The position numbers and the translations under genes are program-made. Under the pieces are notes generated by a model. The model saw only the letters and a list, made by a program, of their open reading frames with translations. It was not told the DNA's origin and did not search any database. Of a stretch of DNA of 64,000 bases, positions 39,280 through 48,255 are shown one piece after another. Source of the stretch: an uncultured Pelagibacteraceae bacterium (GTDB lineage Bacteria; Pseudomonadota; Alphaproteobacteria; Pelagibacterales; Pelagibacteraceae); NCBI GenBank assembly GCA_902580275.1, contig CACHJZ010000004.1, positions 94,492-158,491 of the forward strand, given 5' to 3'. Every line of letters begins with the position of its first letter. The first letter of the stretch is position 1.

Positions 39280-40293
39280 ATGTCAGAACTATACTCAATT
39301 ACTGAAAAAATAATTTCTCAAGGCAAAGGTATTCTAGCTGCTGATGAGAGCACAGGTACAATGACTAAAAGACTAGATGCTGTAAATGTACCATCAACAC
39401 CAGAGAATAGACTTTTATTTAGAGAAACACTTTTATCATCTGAAAGTATGAAAGATTGTATAGGAGGAGTAATTTTATATGACGAAACTATAAAACAAAT
39501 AACATCGAATAAAAAAACAATACCTGAGCTTATTTCAAGCTCAGGGGCAGTACCAGGAATAAAAGTCGATACTGGAGCAAAAGTATTAGCTAATTCCAAA
39601 AATGAAAAAATTACTGAAGGCCTTGATGGTTTAAGGGATAGATTAAAAATTTATTACAAACTAGGAGCTAGGTTTACAAAGTGGCGAGGTGTTTATAATA
39701 TTTCTGACAAATACCCAAGTAAACTTGCAATTCATTCGAACGCTCATGCTCTTGCTCGTTATGCTGCTTTAGTTCAGGAGATTGGAATGGTGCCGATCGT
39801 AGAGCCTGAGGTATTAATGGATGGAGATCATAGTTCTGGAAATTGTTTTAAAGTAACATCAGAAGTTTTAAAAAAATGCTACGATGAATTAATTTTAAAT
39901 AAAGTTGATTTGAAAGGAACAATACTTAAACCTAATATGATTTTACCCGGAGTGAATAGTAAAGAAAAAATTGAGTCTGAACAAATTGCAGAGTTAACAA
40001 TAAAATGCTTAGAGGAATCTGTGCCATCCGAAGTTACTGGGGTAGCATTTCTTTCTGGAGGACAGACTGAAATAGAGGCAGCAAAAAATTTAAATGAAAT
40101 TAATAAATTGAATAAAACTGGTTTTACTATGACATACTCGTACGGTAGAGCTTTGCAACAAAGTGCATTAAAATTCTGGTCAAAAAATATTAAAGATATT
40201 ACTGGTACACAGAATACCTTTAATCACAGAGCAAAAATGTGCTCTTTAGCTGCTCAGGGAAAATGGACAGAGGAATTTGAAAATAAACATTAA
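39280..40293 (+). CDS. fba: Class I fructose-bisphosphate aldolase
   Basis: The 337-residue protein is the metal-independent, Schiff-base aldolase, as shown by GKGILAADESTGTMTKRL, KWRGVY, EPEVLMDGDH and the lysine motif GTILKPNMILPG. Class I enzymes of this eukaryote-like type occur in several alphaproteobacteria. With tkt, gap, pgk and ppdK it supports gluconeogenesis and lower glycolysis. Confidence 0.96.
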   Translation: MSELYSITEKIISQGKGILAADESTGTMTKRLDAVNVPSTPENRLLFRETLLSSESMKDCIGGVILYDETIKQITSNKKTIPELISSSGAVPGIKVDTGAKVLANSKNEKITEGLDGLRDRLKIYYKLGARFTKWRGVYNISDKYPSKLAIHSNAHALARYAALVQEIGMVPIVEPEVLMDGDHSSGNCFKVTSEVLKKCYDELILNKVDLKGTILKPNMILPGVNSKEKIESEQIAELTIKCLEESVPSEVTGVAFLSGGQTEIEAAKNLNEINKLNKTGFTMTYSYGRALQQSALKFWSKNIKDITGTQNTFNHRAKMCSLAAQGKWTEEFENKH

Positions 40294-40903
40294 TACAAAA
40301 AAATATATTTATTTAATTTCCCCAAATAAGATACACAATAAAAATTTATTTTATCTTGAACTTGAAAAAATTTTAAGATCAAAAAAAGTTTATTTTTTTC
40401 AGTTAAGATTGAAGAAATATAAAAAAAAACAGATTATACAAATAGGTAAAAAAGTAAAATTTATATGTAAAAAATATAAAACTAAACTTATCATTAATGA
40501 TGATCCTTTTATTGCAAAAAAAATAAATGCAGATGGATGCCATTTAGGTCAAAACGATATGGAATTAAATAAAGCAAAAAAAATAATTGGAAATAAAATT
40601 TTTGGAGTCACATGTCATAATTCAAGGAAACTAGTTAAACAATCGATAAATTTGAAACCTACGTACATAGCGATTGGCGCTTTTTTTAAGAGTAAAACCA
40701 AAAAAGTTAAATATAAGGCCAACATTAGTCTTCTTAAATATGTAAAAAAACTGACAAAAATACCCGTTGTAACGATTGGAGGAATAAATAATAAAAATTA
40801 TAAAAAACTATTATTGAATAATGCAAACTTTTTAGCTATTTCAGGCTACATTTGGAATAACAAAATATACAAACCAGGAGAGGCAATTAAGAAATTAAAA
40901 TGA
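40277..40903 (+). CDS. thiE: Thiamine-phosphate synthase (ThiE/TenI family)
   Basis: The 208-residue TIM barrel matches ThiE: FFQLRLKKY, LIINDDPFIAKKINADGCHLGQND, IFGVTCHNSRKL, YIAIGAFFKSKTK and PVVTIGGINN. ThiE couples HMP diphosphate and thiazole phosphate; TenI homologues aminotautomerise the thiazole, and the two are difficult to distinguish by eye, but the pyrophosphate-binding KSKTK segment favours ThiE. The start is uncertain: TTG 40277 lies inside fba with a poorly spaced GAGGA. It overlaps efp by 4 bases. Confidence 0.8.
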   Translation: MKININTKKYIYLISPNKIHNKNLFYLELEKILRSKKVYFFQLRLKKYKKKQIIQIGKKVKFICKKYKTKLIINDDPFIAKKINADGCHLGQNDMELNKAKKIIGNKIFGVTCHNSRKLVKQSINLKPTYIAIGAFFKSKTKKVKYKANISLLKYVKKLTKIPVVTIGGINNKNYKKLLLNNANFLAISGYIWNNKIYKPGEAIKKLK

Positions 40904-41460
40904 AAATCTCAGCTAATGAAATAAGAGTCGGGATGTTGCTGGAGTATAAAAGTGATTTATGGGAAGTACTTAAAACACAACATGTAAAGCCAGGTAAAGG
41001 TGGAGCATTTGCACAAGTTGAGATGAAAAGTTTAAACAAAAATACAAAATTAAATGAAAGATTTAGGTCAAGTGAATATTTAGAAAAAGCATCAGTGGAT
41101 GAAATAAAATATAATTATTCATATAATGATGACGATAAGTATTATTTTATTGATCCTAAAACTTTTGAACAAATAGAAATTCAAAAAGATGTTGTTGGTG
41201 AAAAAGGAAAAATGCTTACAGAAAACCTAGAAGTAATATTAAGTATATATAATGAAAAGCCAATCTTCGTTCAATTACCTAATCAAATAACATGTAAAAT
41301 TGAAACAACTGATGTAGCTCTAAAAGGACAAACTGTATCATCATCTTACAAACCTGCAGTTTTAAGTAATGGATTAAAAATACAAGTTCCTCCATTTATT
41401 GAAATTGGTGATGAAGTTGTTGTTGATACTAGAAGCATTGAATACGTTAAGAAAGTGTAA
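40900..41460 (+). CDS. efp: Elongation factor P
   Basis: EF-P (186 residues) relieves ribosome stalling at polyproline. It has the three beta-barrel domains, beginning KISANEIRVGMLLEYK, with the modification loop HVKPGKGGAFAQVEMK and the C-terminal IEIGDEVVVDTRSIEYVKK. The residue at the loop tip is lysine, suggesting EpmA-type lysylation, although epmA is not in the window. Confidence 0.97.
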   Translation: MKISANEIRVGMLLEYKSDLWEVLKTQHVKPGKGGAFAQVEMKSLNKNTKLNERFRSSEYLEKASVDEIKYNYSYNDDDKYYFIDPKTFEQIEIQKDVVGEKGKMLTENLEVILSIYNEKPIFVQLPNQITCKIETTDVALKGQTVSSSYKPAVLSNGLKIQVPPFIEIGDEVVVDTRSIEYVKKV

Positions 41461-41464
41461 TTTT

Positions 41465-42205
41465 ATGAATGTATTATCGTCTAACCTAAATTTAATGATT
41501 AAAGCAGGAGAAAAAGCTTCAAAAAAATTAATTAGAGATTTTGGTGAAGTGGAAAATTTGCAAGTATCAATTAAAGGTCCTAGCGATTTTGTTAGTAATG
41601 CCGACTTAAATGCAGAAAAAATCATAATTGAAGAATTGTCGAAACTAAAAAAAAACTACTCTATTTTAAGTGAAGAAACTGGTTTTGTTCAAAATCAAGA
41701 TGATAAAAACATATGGATAATTGACCCGATTGACGGTACGTCGAATTTTTTACATGGCATACCACATTTTGCTATTTCAATAGCTCTACAATCTCATGGG
41801 GAGATAATTTGTGGTTTAATTTTTGACCCGATTAAAAACGAAATGTTTTACGCTGAAAAAAATAACGGATCGTTTCTAAATAATAAAAGGATAAGAGTTT
41901 CAAAAAAAAAAGATGTGAATGCATGCTTGTTTGCAACAAATGGAACTAAGTACAAAAATATTGAGGTGCCTACACGTAAGACCGGATGTGCTGCATTAGA
42001 TATGGCATATGTGGCAGCTGGTAGATTTGATGGTTATTTTCAAGAAAATTTAAATTTATGGGATATTGCTGCTGGAATAATTTTAGTAAAAGAGGCAGGT
42101 GGAGTTTTAAATTCAATTGAATTATCAAAGAAAGAGAATTTAGATATTCGAGCAACTAGTTCAAGCATAAGTGAAAAAATCCTTAAAAAACTGAATAAGT
42201 TTTAA
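41465..42205 (+). CDS. suhB: Inositol monophosphatase family protein (SuhB type)
   Basis: The 246-residue Mg-dependent phosphatase has the ligands in [31 protein letters not shown] and [16 protein letters not shown]. SuhB-type proteins hydrolyse inositol-1-phosphate and in E. coli also join the rRNA antitermination complex. I use ATG 41465, just after efp; an earlier in-frame codon at 41399 lies within efp. It ends 35 bases before rpmE. Confidence 0.92.
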   Translation: MNVLSSNLNLMIKAGEKASKKLIRDFGEVENLQVSIKGPSDFVSNADLNAEKIIIEELSKLKKNYSILSEETGFVQNQDDKNIWIIDPIDGTSNFLHGIPHFAISIALQSHGEIICGLIFDPIKNEMFYAEKNNGSFLNNKRIRVSKKKDVNACLFATNGTKYKNIEVPTRKTGCAALDMAYVAAGRFDGYFQENLNLWDIAAGIILVKEAGGVLNSIELSKKENLDIRATSSSISEKILKKLNKF

Positions 42206-42233
42206 TTGTTTTATCATTTTCATTTGCTATAAG
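42206..42233 (+). promoter_or_regulatory. Candidate sigma70 promoter of rpmE, extended -10
   Basis: TTGTTT (42206-42211) and TATAAG (42228-42233) are 16 bases apart, with TG just before the -10 (TTTGCTATAAG). The expected start site falls at about 42240, so the rpmE ATG at 42241 would be at or next to the mRNA 5' end. No Shine-Dalgarno precedes the ATG. Confidence 0.5.
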
Positions 42234-42240
42234 TCTCGAT

Positions 42241-42468
42241 ATGAAAAAAGACATACACCCGAACTACCATAAAATTAAAGTTGAAATGACTGACGGTACA
42301 CAGTTTGAAACTAGATCAACTTGGGGCAAGGAAGGTGAAGTTTTAAAACTAGAAATTGATCCTAAATCTCACTCTGCTTGGACAGGGGGAAAGCAAAAGC
42401 TTTTGGACAAAGGTAGAGTAAGTAAATTTAATAAAAAATTTCAAAACTTTAGATCAGAGAAAAAATAA
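42241..42468 (+). CDS. rpmE: 50S ribosomal protein L31
   Basis: The 75 residues begin [20 protein letters not shown] and include the S-T-W-G-K segment and the C-terminal [25 protein letters not shown]. The zinc-ribbon cysteines of C+ L31 are absent, so this is the C- form. The stop overlaps the trcR ATG by one base, coupling the two. Confidence 0.96.
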   Translation: MKKDIHPNYHKIKVEMTDGTQFETRSTWGKEGEVLKLEIDPKSHSAWTGGKQKLLDKGRVSKFNKKFQNFRSEKK

Positions 42469-43049
42469 TGACAAATGGACTTTTAATGCCAATAGCAACT
42501 GCTGTTTGGTTAGTTGAAAATACCACACTTACATTTAGACAGATTGCAAATTTTTGTAATCTTCATGAAGTTGAGGTTCAGGGAATAGCTGATGGTGAAG
42601 TAGCAAAAGGAATAAAACCTTACAACCCAATTATCTCAGGTCAATTGACTAGAGAAGAAATAGATTTATCCTCAAAAGACGAAAACAGAGCTCTTCAAAT
42701 AAAAGGTTCAGATGTTGAAATTGAAAGTGAGGTTAAAAAAACAAAAAAATATGTACCTTTATCAAAAAGACAAGATAAACCTGACTCTGCTTTATGGTTA
42801 ATTAAACATCATCCTCAATTAAAAGATTCTCAAATTGCTAAACTGGTAGGTGTCACAAAAAACTCTGTGACCTCTATAAGAAATAAGAGTTATTGGAATT
42901 ATAATAATTTAAACTCAAAAGACCCGGTGGCTATGAATCTATTTTCACAGAAGGATTTAGTTTTAGCTATAGAGAAAGCGGAAAGAAGAATAAAAAGAGA
43001 AAAAAAGGAAAAAGAAAAGGCTAAACTTGAAGCACCTTCAGGATCATAA
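42468..43049 (+). CDS. trcR: Cell cycle transcriptional regulator TrcR (DUF1013)
   Basis: The 193-residue protein starts LLMPIATAVWLVENTTLTFRQIA, a near-invariant DUF1013 signature, has KGIKPYNPI and a second helix-turn-helix-like block (DKPDSALWLIKHHPQLKDSQIAKLVGVTKNSVTSIR), and a charged tail. DUF1013 proteins are essentially limited to alphaproteobacteria; in Caulobacter TrcR associates with RNA polymerase and cell-cycle genes. It lies between two ribosomal protein genes. Confidence 0.9.
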   Translation: MTNGLLMPIATAVWLVENTTLTFRQIANFCNLHEVEVQGIADGEVAKGIKPYNPIISGQLTREEIDLSSKDENRALQIKGSDVEIESEVKKTKKYVPLSKRQDKPDSALWLIKHHPQLKDSQIAKLVGVTKNSVTSIRNKSYWNYNNLNSKDPVAMNLFSQKDLVLAIEKAERRIKREKKEKEKAKLEAPSGS

Positions 43050-43082
43050 TGTATAGACAAAAAAAAATTAAAGTGCTATTAA

Positions 43083-43099
43083 ATCTCCTTTTTGGAGGT
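43083..43099 (+). promoter_or_regulatory. Hairpin sequestering the rpsU Shine-Dalgarno
   Basis: ATCTCC (43083-43088) can pair with GGAGGT (43094-43099) across a TTTTT loop, giving six pairs with one G-U. The 3' arm is the whole Shine-Dalgarno of rpsU. The 5' arm resembles the anti-Shine-Dalgarno end of 16S rRNA, so 16S rRNA and the arm would compete for the same bases. Confidence 0.55.
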
Positions 43100-43103
43100 A
43101 GTT

Positions 43104-43298
43104 ATTAAAATAGAAGTCAAAGATAATAATGTTGAACAAGCTTTAAGAGTATTAAAAAGAAAGCTTCAGAGAGATGGTTTTTTTAAAATAATTAAACTAA
43201 AAGATACATATGAAAAACCTTCTGAAAAAAAGAAAAGAATTTTGCAAGAAAATATTAAAAGAGTAAAAAAATTAAACAAACTCAAAAACAGATTTTAA
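43104..43298 (+). CDS. rpsU: 30S ribosomal protein S21 with probable AUU start
   Basis: S21 sits near the anti-Shine-Dalgarno on the small subunit. The 64 residues read IKIEVKDNNVEQALRVLKRK, then YEKPSEKKKR, all typical. No ATG or GTG precedes the conserved core. ATT 43104 lies five bases after GGAGG and aligns with Met1 of ordinary S21 (MxVxVRDNNVDQAL), so AUU is the likely start. A TTG at 43092 would overlap the Shine-Dalgarno and add four residues. The gene sits 54 bases after trcR, and its ribosome-binding site can be masked by a hairpin. Confidence 0.85.
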   Translation: MKIEVKDNNVEQALRVLKRKLQRDGFFKIIKLKDTYEKPSEKKKRILQENIKRVKKLNKLKNRF

Positions 43299-43301
43299 TA
43301 T

Positions 43302-43378
<77 letters not shown>

Positions 43379-43379
43379 A

Positions 43380-44774
43380 TTAAATAATTTCAGGTAATTC
43401 TTTTAACCAATTTGATATTGATCCTGCTCCCATTCCAATCACAATTTTATTCCCATAAATATTTTGTTTAATAAATCTAGCCAAATTGTTTTTATCTTTT
43501 ATAAAATATATTTGTACATTTGATTGATCTGATATTTCTTTTGCAAAACTCTCATAATCAAATTTTAATTTTATATTTTCTCCAGCAGTAAAAACTGGAC
43601 ATAATAAAACCTCATCTGCTTTTTTAAAACATTTGACAAACTCTGACTTAAGATCATTTAATCTGGAAATTCTATGAGGTTGAAATATACAAACGATTTT
43701 TTCATTGGAATATGCAGTTTTAACTCCATTTAAAACCTCTTTAATTTCAGTTGGGTGATGTGCATAATCGTCAAAAAAATTTGCACCTTTGTAATCAAAA
43801 ATTTTATTAAATCTTCTTTGAACCCCTTTAAATTTTTTTAAGCCATCTTTAATCTTTTTAATTGGTATACCTAAACTGATCGCTACTGCTATTGATGCAG
43901 TAGCATTTCTTATATTATGTAATCCAATTAGAGGTAGTTTAAAATTATCAATCGTAAATTTATTTTTTCCTGGTAAATTTACAATTAAATTAAATTTAGA
44001 CCAGTTTTTTTTTTGAATAGGCTTACTTATACGGAAATTTGAATTTTGATGGACACCATAAGTATTATAATTTTTAATCTTGAGAGATTTTATTAATTTA
44101 GAGTTATTCTTATCGTCAATACAAATAAATGATTTTCCGAAAGAAGGTACTCTATTAATATATTCGCCAAATAAATTTAATAATTTGTTCATAGATTTAT
44201 AGTAATCCATGTGTTCTCTATCAATATTTGTTATTATTGAATAAGTTGGTTGGACTTTTAAAAAACTTCCATCAGATTCATCTAACTCTACGATACTCCA
44301 ATTGCTTTTGCCAAGTCTTGCAGAATTATTGAAAGATTTCAATACACCGCCATTTATGACTGTTGGATCTAAGTTAGTACTAGACAAAATACTTGCAACA
44401 AGTGAGGTTGTTGTTGTCTTTCCATGAGATCCAACTACTACAATATTTTTAGTTAGCGAAGTTATATGTCCAAGCATATCTCCTCTTTTATATATCGGTA
44501 AGTTTTTTTTTTGGGCAAAAATAAATTCACTGTTATTTTTTTTTATAGCAGATGAAATTACAATAATTGTTGAATTTGATATATTTTTCTTTTCGTGACC
44601 AATAAATACTTTGACTTTATTTTTTTTTAGTCTTTCAATATTTTTATTTTGGTTTAAATCGCTTCCTTGGACTTTAAACCCCATTCTTTTCATAACTAAA
44701 GCTAATCCACTCATACCAATACCTCCTATTCCTATAAAGTGTATAACTTCAGATTTGGCTATTTTAATTTCCAT
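43380..44774 (-). CDS. murC: UDP-N-acetylmuramate-L-alanine ligase
   Basis: MurC adds L-Ala to UDP-MurNAc. The 464 residues start with the Rossmann-like FIGIGGIGMSGLALVM, then the ATP site VVGSHGKTTTTSLVA, ELDESDGSFL, NIDREHMDYY, and FDDYAHHPTEIKEVL. It overlaps murG by 11 bases and is the last gene of the dcw run; where murB-ddl-ftsQ-ftsA would follow, there is instead a convergent tRNA gene. Confidence 0.97.
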   Translation of the reverse strand: MEIKIAKSEVIHFIGIGGIGMSGLALVMKRMGFKVQGSDLNQNKNIERLKKNKVKVFIGHEKKNISNSTIIVISSAIKKNNSEFIFAQKKNLPIYKRGDMLGHITSLTKNIVVVGSHGKTTTTSLVASILSSTNLDPTVINGGVLKSFNNSARLGKSNWSIVELDESDGSFLKVQPTYSIITNIDREHMDYYKSMNKLLNLFGEYINRVPSFGKSFICIDDKNNSKLIKSLKIKNYNTYGVHQNSNFRISKPIQKKNWSKFNLIVNLPGKNKFTIDNFKLPLIGLHNIRNATASIAVAISLGIPIKKIKDGLKKFKGVQRRFNKIFDYKGANFFDDYAHHPTEIKEVLNGVKTAYSNEKIVCIFQPHRISRLNDLKSEFVKCFKKADEVLLCPVFTAGENIKLKFDYESFAKEISDQSNVQIYFIKDKNNLARFIKQNIYGNKIVIGMGAGSISNWLKELPEII

Positions 44775-45837
44775 ATAAAGTTTGTATTATTATTTTATTA
44801 TTATTTTCCCAAGTATTATTTAAACTAAGTTCATTCATTGCCTTTTTTTTAAGCTCTAAATTTTTTTTATCAACTAGTATATTTGAAATTATTTCAAAAA
44901 GATTTCTTTTCTGTATCTCTTTTTGCTCAATTAACCAGCAGCAGTTATTCTCTTGATAATACTTAGCATTAAATAATTGATGATTATCTTTAGAATAAGG
45001 GAATGGAATAGCTAATAAAGGTATCTCAAAAAATACTAATTCAGCCAAAGTTGATGCACCTGCGCGAGTTATACAAAAATCAGTTTTTACAAAAATACTA
45101 TCCAAATAACGTTCAAAATCAAAAAGTTTGAATGCAATTTTATTTCCTCGATAAAAAGCCTCTAGTTCTTGAAAATTTTCTTTATTAGTTTGATGGTATA
45201 TAAATAAATTAAATTTTTTAGATAATTTATTTAAAGTATTCCTTAATTCTGTTTGGAAAAATTTAGCTCCTTGGCTTCCTCCTATTATAAGTAAAATTTT
45301 TTGGTCCAAGTTTGTTTTTAAATTTCCTTTAGAAAAATAGCTTTTTTTATTTAGAAGAGGATAAATAATTTTTTTTTTGGCAATATATTTTGAGGGGAAT
45401 TTTATTATATTATTTGAGTAACAAAAAATTTTTTTGCATTGTTTTAAGAAAAATGAATTTGAACGACCTAATACCATGTTTGGTTCAAATAAAAACAATT
45501 CTGATTTTGTAAATATAGACGCTATACAAATAGGAAAAGTCATATAGCCGCCAGTTGAAATAATTTTATCAATCTTATTTTGTCTTAAATAAAGAAATGA
45601 TTTGATTACAGATATCAAAAAAAGGAACAAGTTTATAGGAAATTTAAAAATATCCTTTTTAATATCAGGTACTTCTATTTTTTTGGTTTTATATATTTTT
45701 GTATCAATAAATCTTAATCCTCTTATATCACTGGTCAAATAAACCTCATTGTCTTGTTTTAAATGTTCATAAAAATTTAATGCTGGAATAACATGACCAC
45801 CTGAACCACCTGTACTAATTAAGATTTTTTTTTTCAA
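44764..45837 (-). CDS. murG: Lipid II synthase MurG
   Basis: MurG transfers GlcNAc onto lipid I at the inner face of the membrane. The 357 residues begin ISTGGSGGHVIPALNF and include ISTGGYMTFPI, IIGGSQGAKFFQ and the donor-binding ITRAGASTLAELVFFEIPLLAIPFPYSKDNHQ. It overlaps ftsW by 4 bases and murC by 11. Confidence 0.96.
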   Translation of the reverse strand: MKKKILISTGGSGGHVIPALNFYEHLKQDNEVYLTSDIRGLRFIDTKIYKTKKIEVPDIKKDIFKFPINLFLFLISVIKSFLYLRQNKIDKIISTGGYMTFPICIASIFTKSELFLFEPNMVLGRSNSFFLKQCKKIFCYSNNIIKFPSKYIAKKKIIYPLLNKKSYFSKGNLKTNLDQKILLIIGGSQGAKFFQTELRNTLNKLSKKFNLFIYHQTNKENFQELEAFYRGNKIAFKLFDFERYLDSIFVKTDFCITRAGASTLAELVFFEIPLLAIPFPYSKDNHQLFNAKYYQENNCCWLIEQKEIQKRNLFEIISNILVDKKNLELKKKAMNELSLNNTWENNNKIIIQTLYGN

Positions 45838-46955
45838 GAAATATTTTTTTTTGTAAGATTTAATATAATCCCAGCAAGAATGGAGCTTCCTATAATTGAT
45901 GATCCACCAGAACTTAAAAATGGTAACGTCATTCCTGTCGTAGGTAATATTCTAATATTCACTCCCAAATGAACTAAAAATTGGAAAAAAATTATTATAC
46001 TACACCCAAAAATAATATACTTAACTTTGTCATTTTTAAGATATGAGATTTTTTTGAAAGTTTTATATAAAAATATCAAAAAAATTAATAATATTATAAA
46101 TATCATAATTGCACCAAATTCCTCAGAAATTACAGAAACTATATAATCAGTATGGGCTTCTGGAACTTTATTTTTTAAAACTCCTTCACCAATACCTTTT
46201 CCAAAAAAACCTCCACTAATAATTGCTTCCGATGCTTTTTCTGACTGATAATTGTTGCTTGATGAAGGATTTAAAAAAGATGTAATTCTAATTAAAATAT
46301 ACTCAAATTTTGGCACAAAAAGAATTAAAGATAATACAGAGGACAATAAAAAACTAAAAAATGCAAAAAATAAATAGAGATTTATTCCAGATATAAATAT
46401 TAATGAAAGCCAAGTGAGGAAAACTAAAATTGTTTGTCCCATATCTGGTTGAGCAACCAATAGTGTAATAATTGGGAAAATTAATAAAAAACTTATAAAA
46501 TATTTTATATAATGATAATTTTTATTTTCAAAACTCAAAGATGTAGCAATTATTATAACTATAAAAGGTTTTAAAATTTCAATAGGTTGAAATCTAGGAA
46601 GAAAAAAAATATCTAGCCATCTTTTTGAACCTTTAACTTCAATTCCTATAAAATGAACCAAAATCAAGCAAATTAAAAAAACTAAAAAGAATGTATAGGA
46701 TAATGTAAATAATTTATTTTTTTCTAAGATTGAAAAAAAAAACATTGTAAATATTCCTAAAAAAATAAATATACAGTGCTTAAGAAAAAAAAAATAATTA
46801 TTAGTATTCAATCTATCTGAAGCAATAAGTGATGTAGATAATAAAGAAAACAAAAGTCCCAAAGTGAAAAGTAATAAAATGATAATTAGAATAGTTTTAT
46901 CTAAATTTCTCCACCAGTAAAAATATAAATTATTAAAAAATTTATTGTCTAGCAT
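45834..46955 (-). CDS. ftsW: Septal peptidoglycan polymerase FtsW
   Basis: This SEDS-family protein polymerises lipid II at the septum with FtsI. It has about ten hydrophobic segments across 373 residues, GSKRWLDIFFLPRFQPIEILKPF, AQPDMGQTILVFLTW, ISGGFFGKGIGEGVLKNKVPEAHTDYIVSVISEEFG and TGMTLPFLSSGGSS. Context between murD and murG supports FtsW over RodA. Confidence 0.95.
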   Translation of the reverse strand: MLDNKFFNNLYFYWWRNLDKTILIIILLLFTLGLLFSLLSTSLIASDRLNTNNYFFFLKHCIFIFLGIFTMFFFSILEKNKLFTLSYTFFLVFLICLILVHFIGIEVKGSKRWLDIFFLPRFQPIEILKPFIVIIIATSLSFENKNYHYIKYFISFLLIFPIITLLVAQPDMGQTILVFLTWLSLIFISGINLYLFFAFFSFLLSSVLSLILFVPKFEYILIRITSFLNPSSSNNYQSEKASEAIISGGFFGKGIGEGVLKNKVPEAHTDYIVSVISEEFGAIMIFIILLIFLIFLYKTFKKISYLKNDKVKYIIFGCSIIIFFQFLVHLGVNIRILPTTGMTLPFLSSGGSSIIGSSILAGIILNLTKKNIS

Positions 46956-48255
46956 TTTTAATTTTGTAACGACTTATTAAATGATTAAAATATTTACCTC
47001 TTTCTTCAAAATTTTTAAAATTGTCAAATGATGCTGCACATGGACTAAATATTAAGTTTATTTTTTTATTTTTTTCTCCTTTTTTTATATCCAAAGATAT
47101 TTGTTTTATAGCATGCTCGAGGTTAGAAAATTTTGAGTATTTAATTTTTTTTTTAAAAAATTTTGCGAAAAAATTACTATTTTGACCATAAATATAAATT
47201 TTTTGTATGTTGTTCTTATTCTCCAATTTCAACTTATCTCCTATTTTTGGCAACCCACCCAATATCCAGAAAATTCTATCAATATTATTCAATAAATTAA
47301 TTGAAGAAGAAAAACTTGTAGATTTAGAGTCATTAATTATCCTCAATTTTTTTGAGTCATAAATTATTTGTTGTCTATAATTTAACCCCTTAAAATTATT
47401 TACAACTTTAAATATTATGCTCTTTTTTATCCTTAGTCTGGAGCATATTTTTAGAATAAATGATAAATTTTCTTGATTATTTAAACTTTTAAAATAATCG
47501 TTTTTTAAAAAACTATAATCATATGCTGATAATTTATTTTCAACATTTACAATTTTACAATTAAATTTTTTATTTTTAAGAAATTTTTTTTGCATTGGAT
47601 CTGTTTTATTTACAAATCCATAATTATTCTTTTCGAGAGAGTAAATTAATTTAAATTTTGTTTTTATATAATTATTAATTGTTTTATGTCTTTCAAGATG
47701 ATCAGGTGAAATGTTTAATAAAATACCATAATTAGGTTTAAAAATTTTACTATAAGAAATTTGATATGAAGAAATTTCTACAACAAAAATTGTTTTATTA
47801 TTTATATTTTTTTCATTAAGAATAGCATTTCCTATATTGCCAACTAATCTTGCATCAAGTCTGTTTTTTTTCAAAATATCATACAATAATTTGGCAGAAG
47901 TTGATTTGCCGTTTGTTCCAGTAATAGCTATTATAAAACTCTTAAAATTTTTAGTATAAAATACGTCTAAATCCGTAAAAATTATTGATTTATTTTTTTT
48001 TAGATATTTTTTTAGAGAACACTTTAAACTGTTAATTCCTGGGCTTATAATTATATAATCAAATTTAGTTTTATGAATTTCTTTTTTTGTAATAAGATAT
48101 TTTTTTAAATTTTTGCTATCAAAATTTTTAGAATTATCATCAAAGCATTTAATATAGTTGTTTTTTTTTAAGTAGTTTAAGCTAGAAATGCCTGAAATGC
48201 CAAGACCATATATTAGAATTTTTTTTTTAAAAAATAAATTTTTTTTTGATTTCAT
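46942..48255 (-). CDS. murD: UDP-MurNAc-L-alanine-D-glutamate ligase
   Basis: MurD adds D-Glu. The 437 residues have an N-terminal IYGLGISGISSLNYL, ATP site AITGTNGKSTSAKLLYDIL, NISPDHLERH, and LNYRQQIIYDSKKLRIINDSKSTS with ILGGLPK. The protein is highly basic and Asn/Lys/Ile-rich, like its neighbours. It overlaps ftsW by 14 bases. Confidence 0.96.
   Translation of the reverse strand: MKSKKNLFFKKKILIYGLGISGISSLNYLKKNNYIKCFDDNSKNFDSKNLKKYLITKKEIHKTKFDYIIISPGINSLKCSLKKYLKKNKSIIFTDLDVFYTKNFKSFIIAITGTNGKSTSAKLLYDILKKNRLDARLVGNIGNAILNEKNINNKTIFVVEISSYQISYSKIFKPNYGILLNISPDHLERHKTINNYIKTKFKLIYSLEKNNYGFVNKTDPMQKKFLKNKKFNCKIVNVENKLSAYDYSFLKNDYFKSLNNQENLSFILKICSRLRIKKSIIFKVVNNFKGLNYRQQIIYDSKKLRIINDSKSTSFSSSINLLNNIDRIFWILGGLPKIGDKLKLENKNNIQKIYIYGQNSNFFAKFFKKKIKYSKFSNLEHAIKQISLDIKKGEKNKKINLIFSPCAASFDNFKNFEERGKYFNHLISRYKIKNARQ

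Noticed and set aside
39318..39599. A 93-residue open frame opposite fba
   Set aside because: It overlaps completely with the well-conserved aldolase gene and shows no domain.
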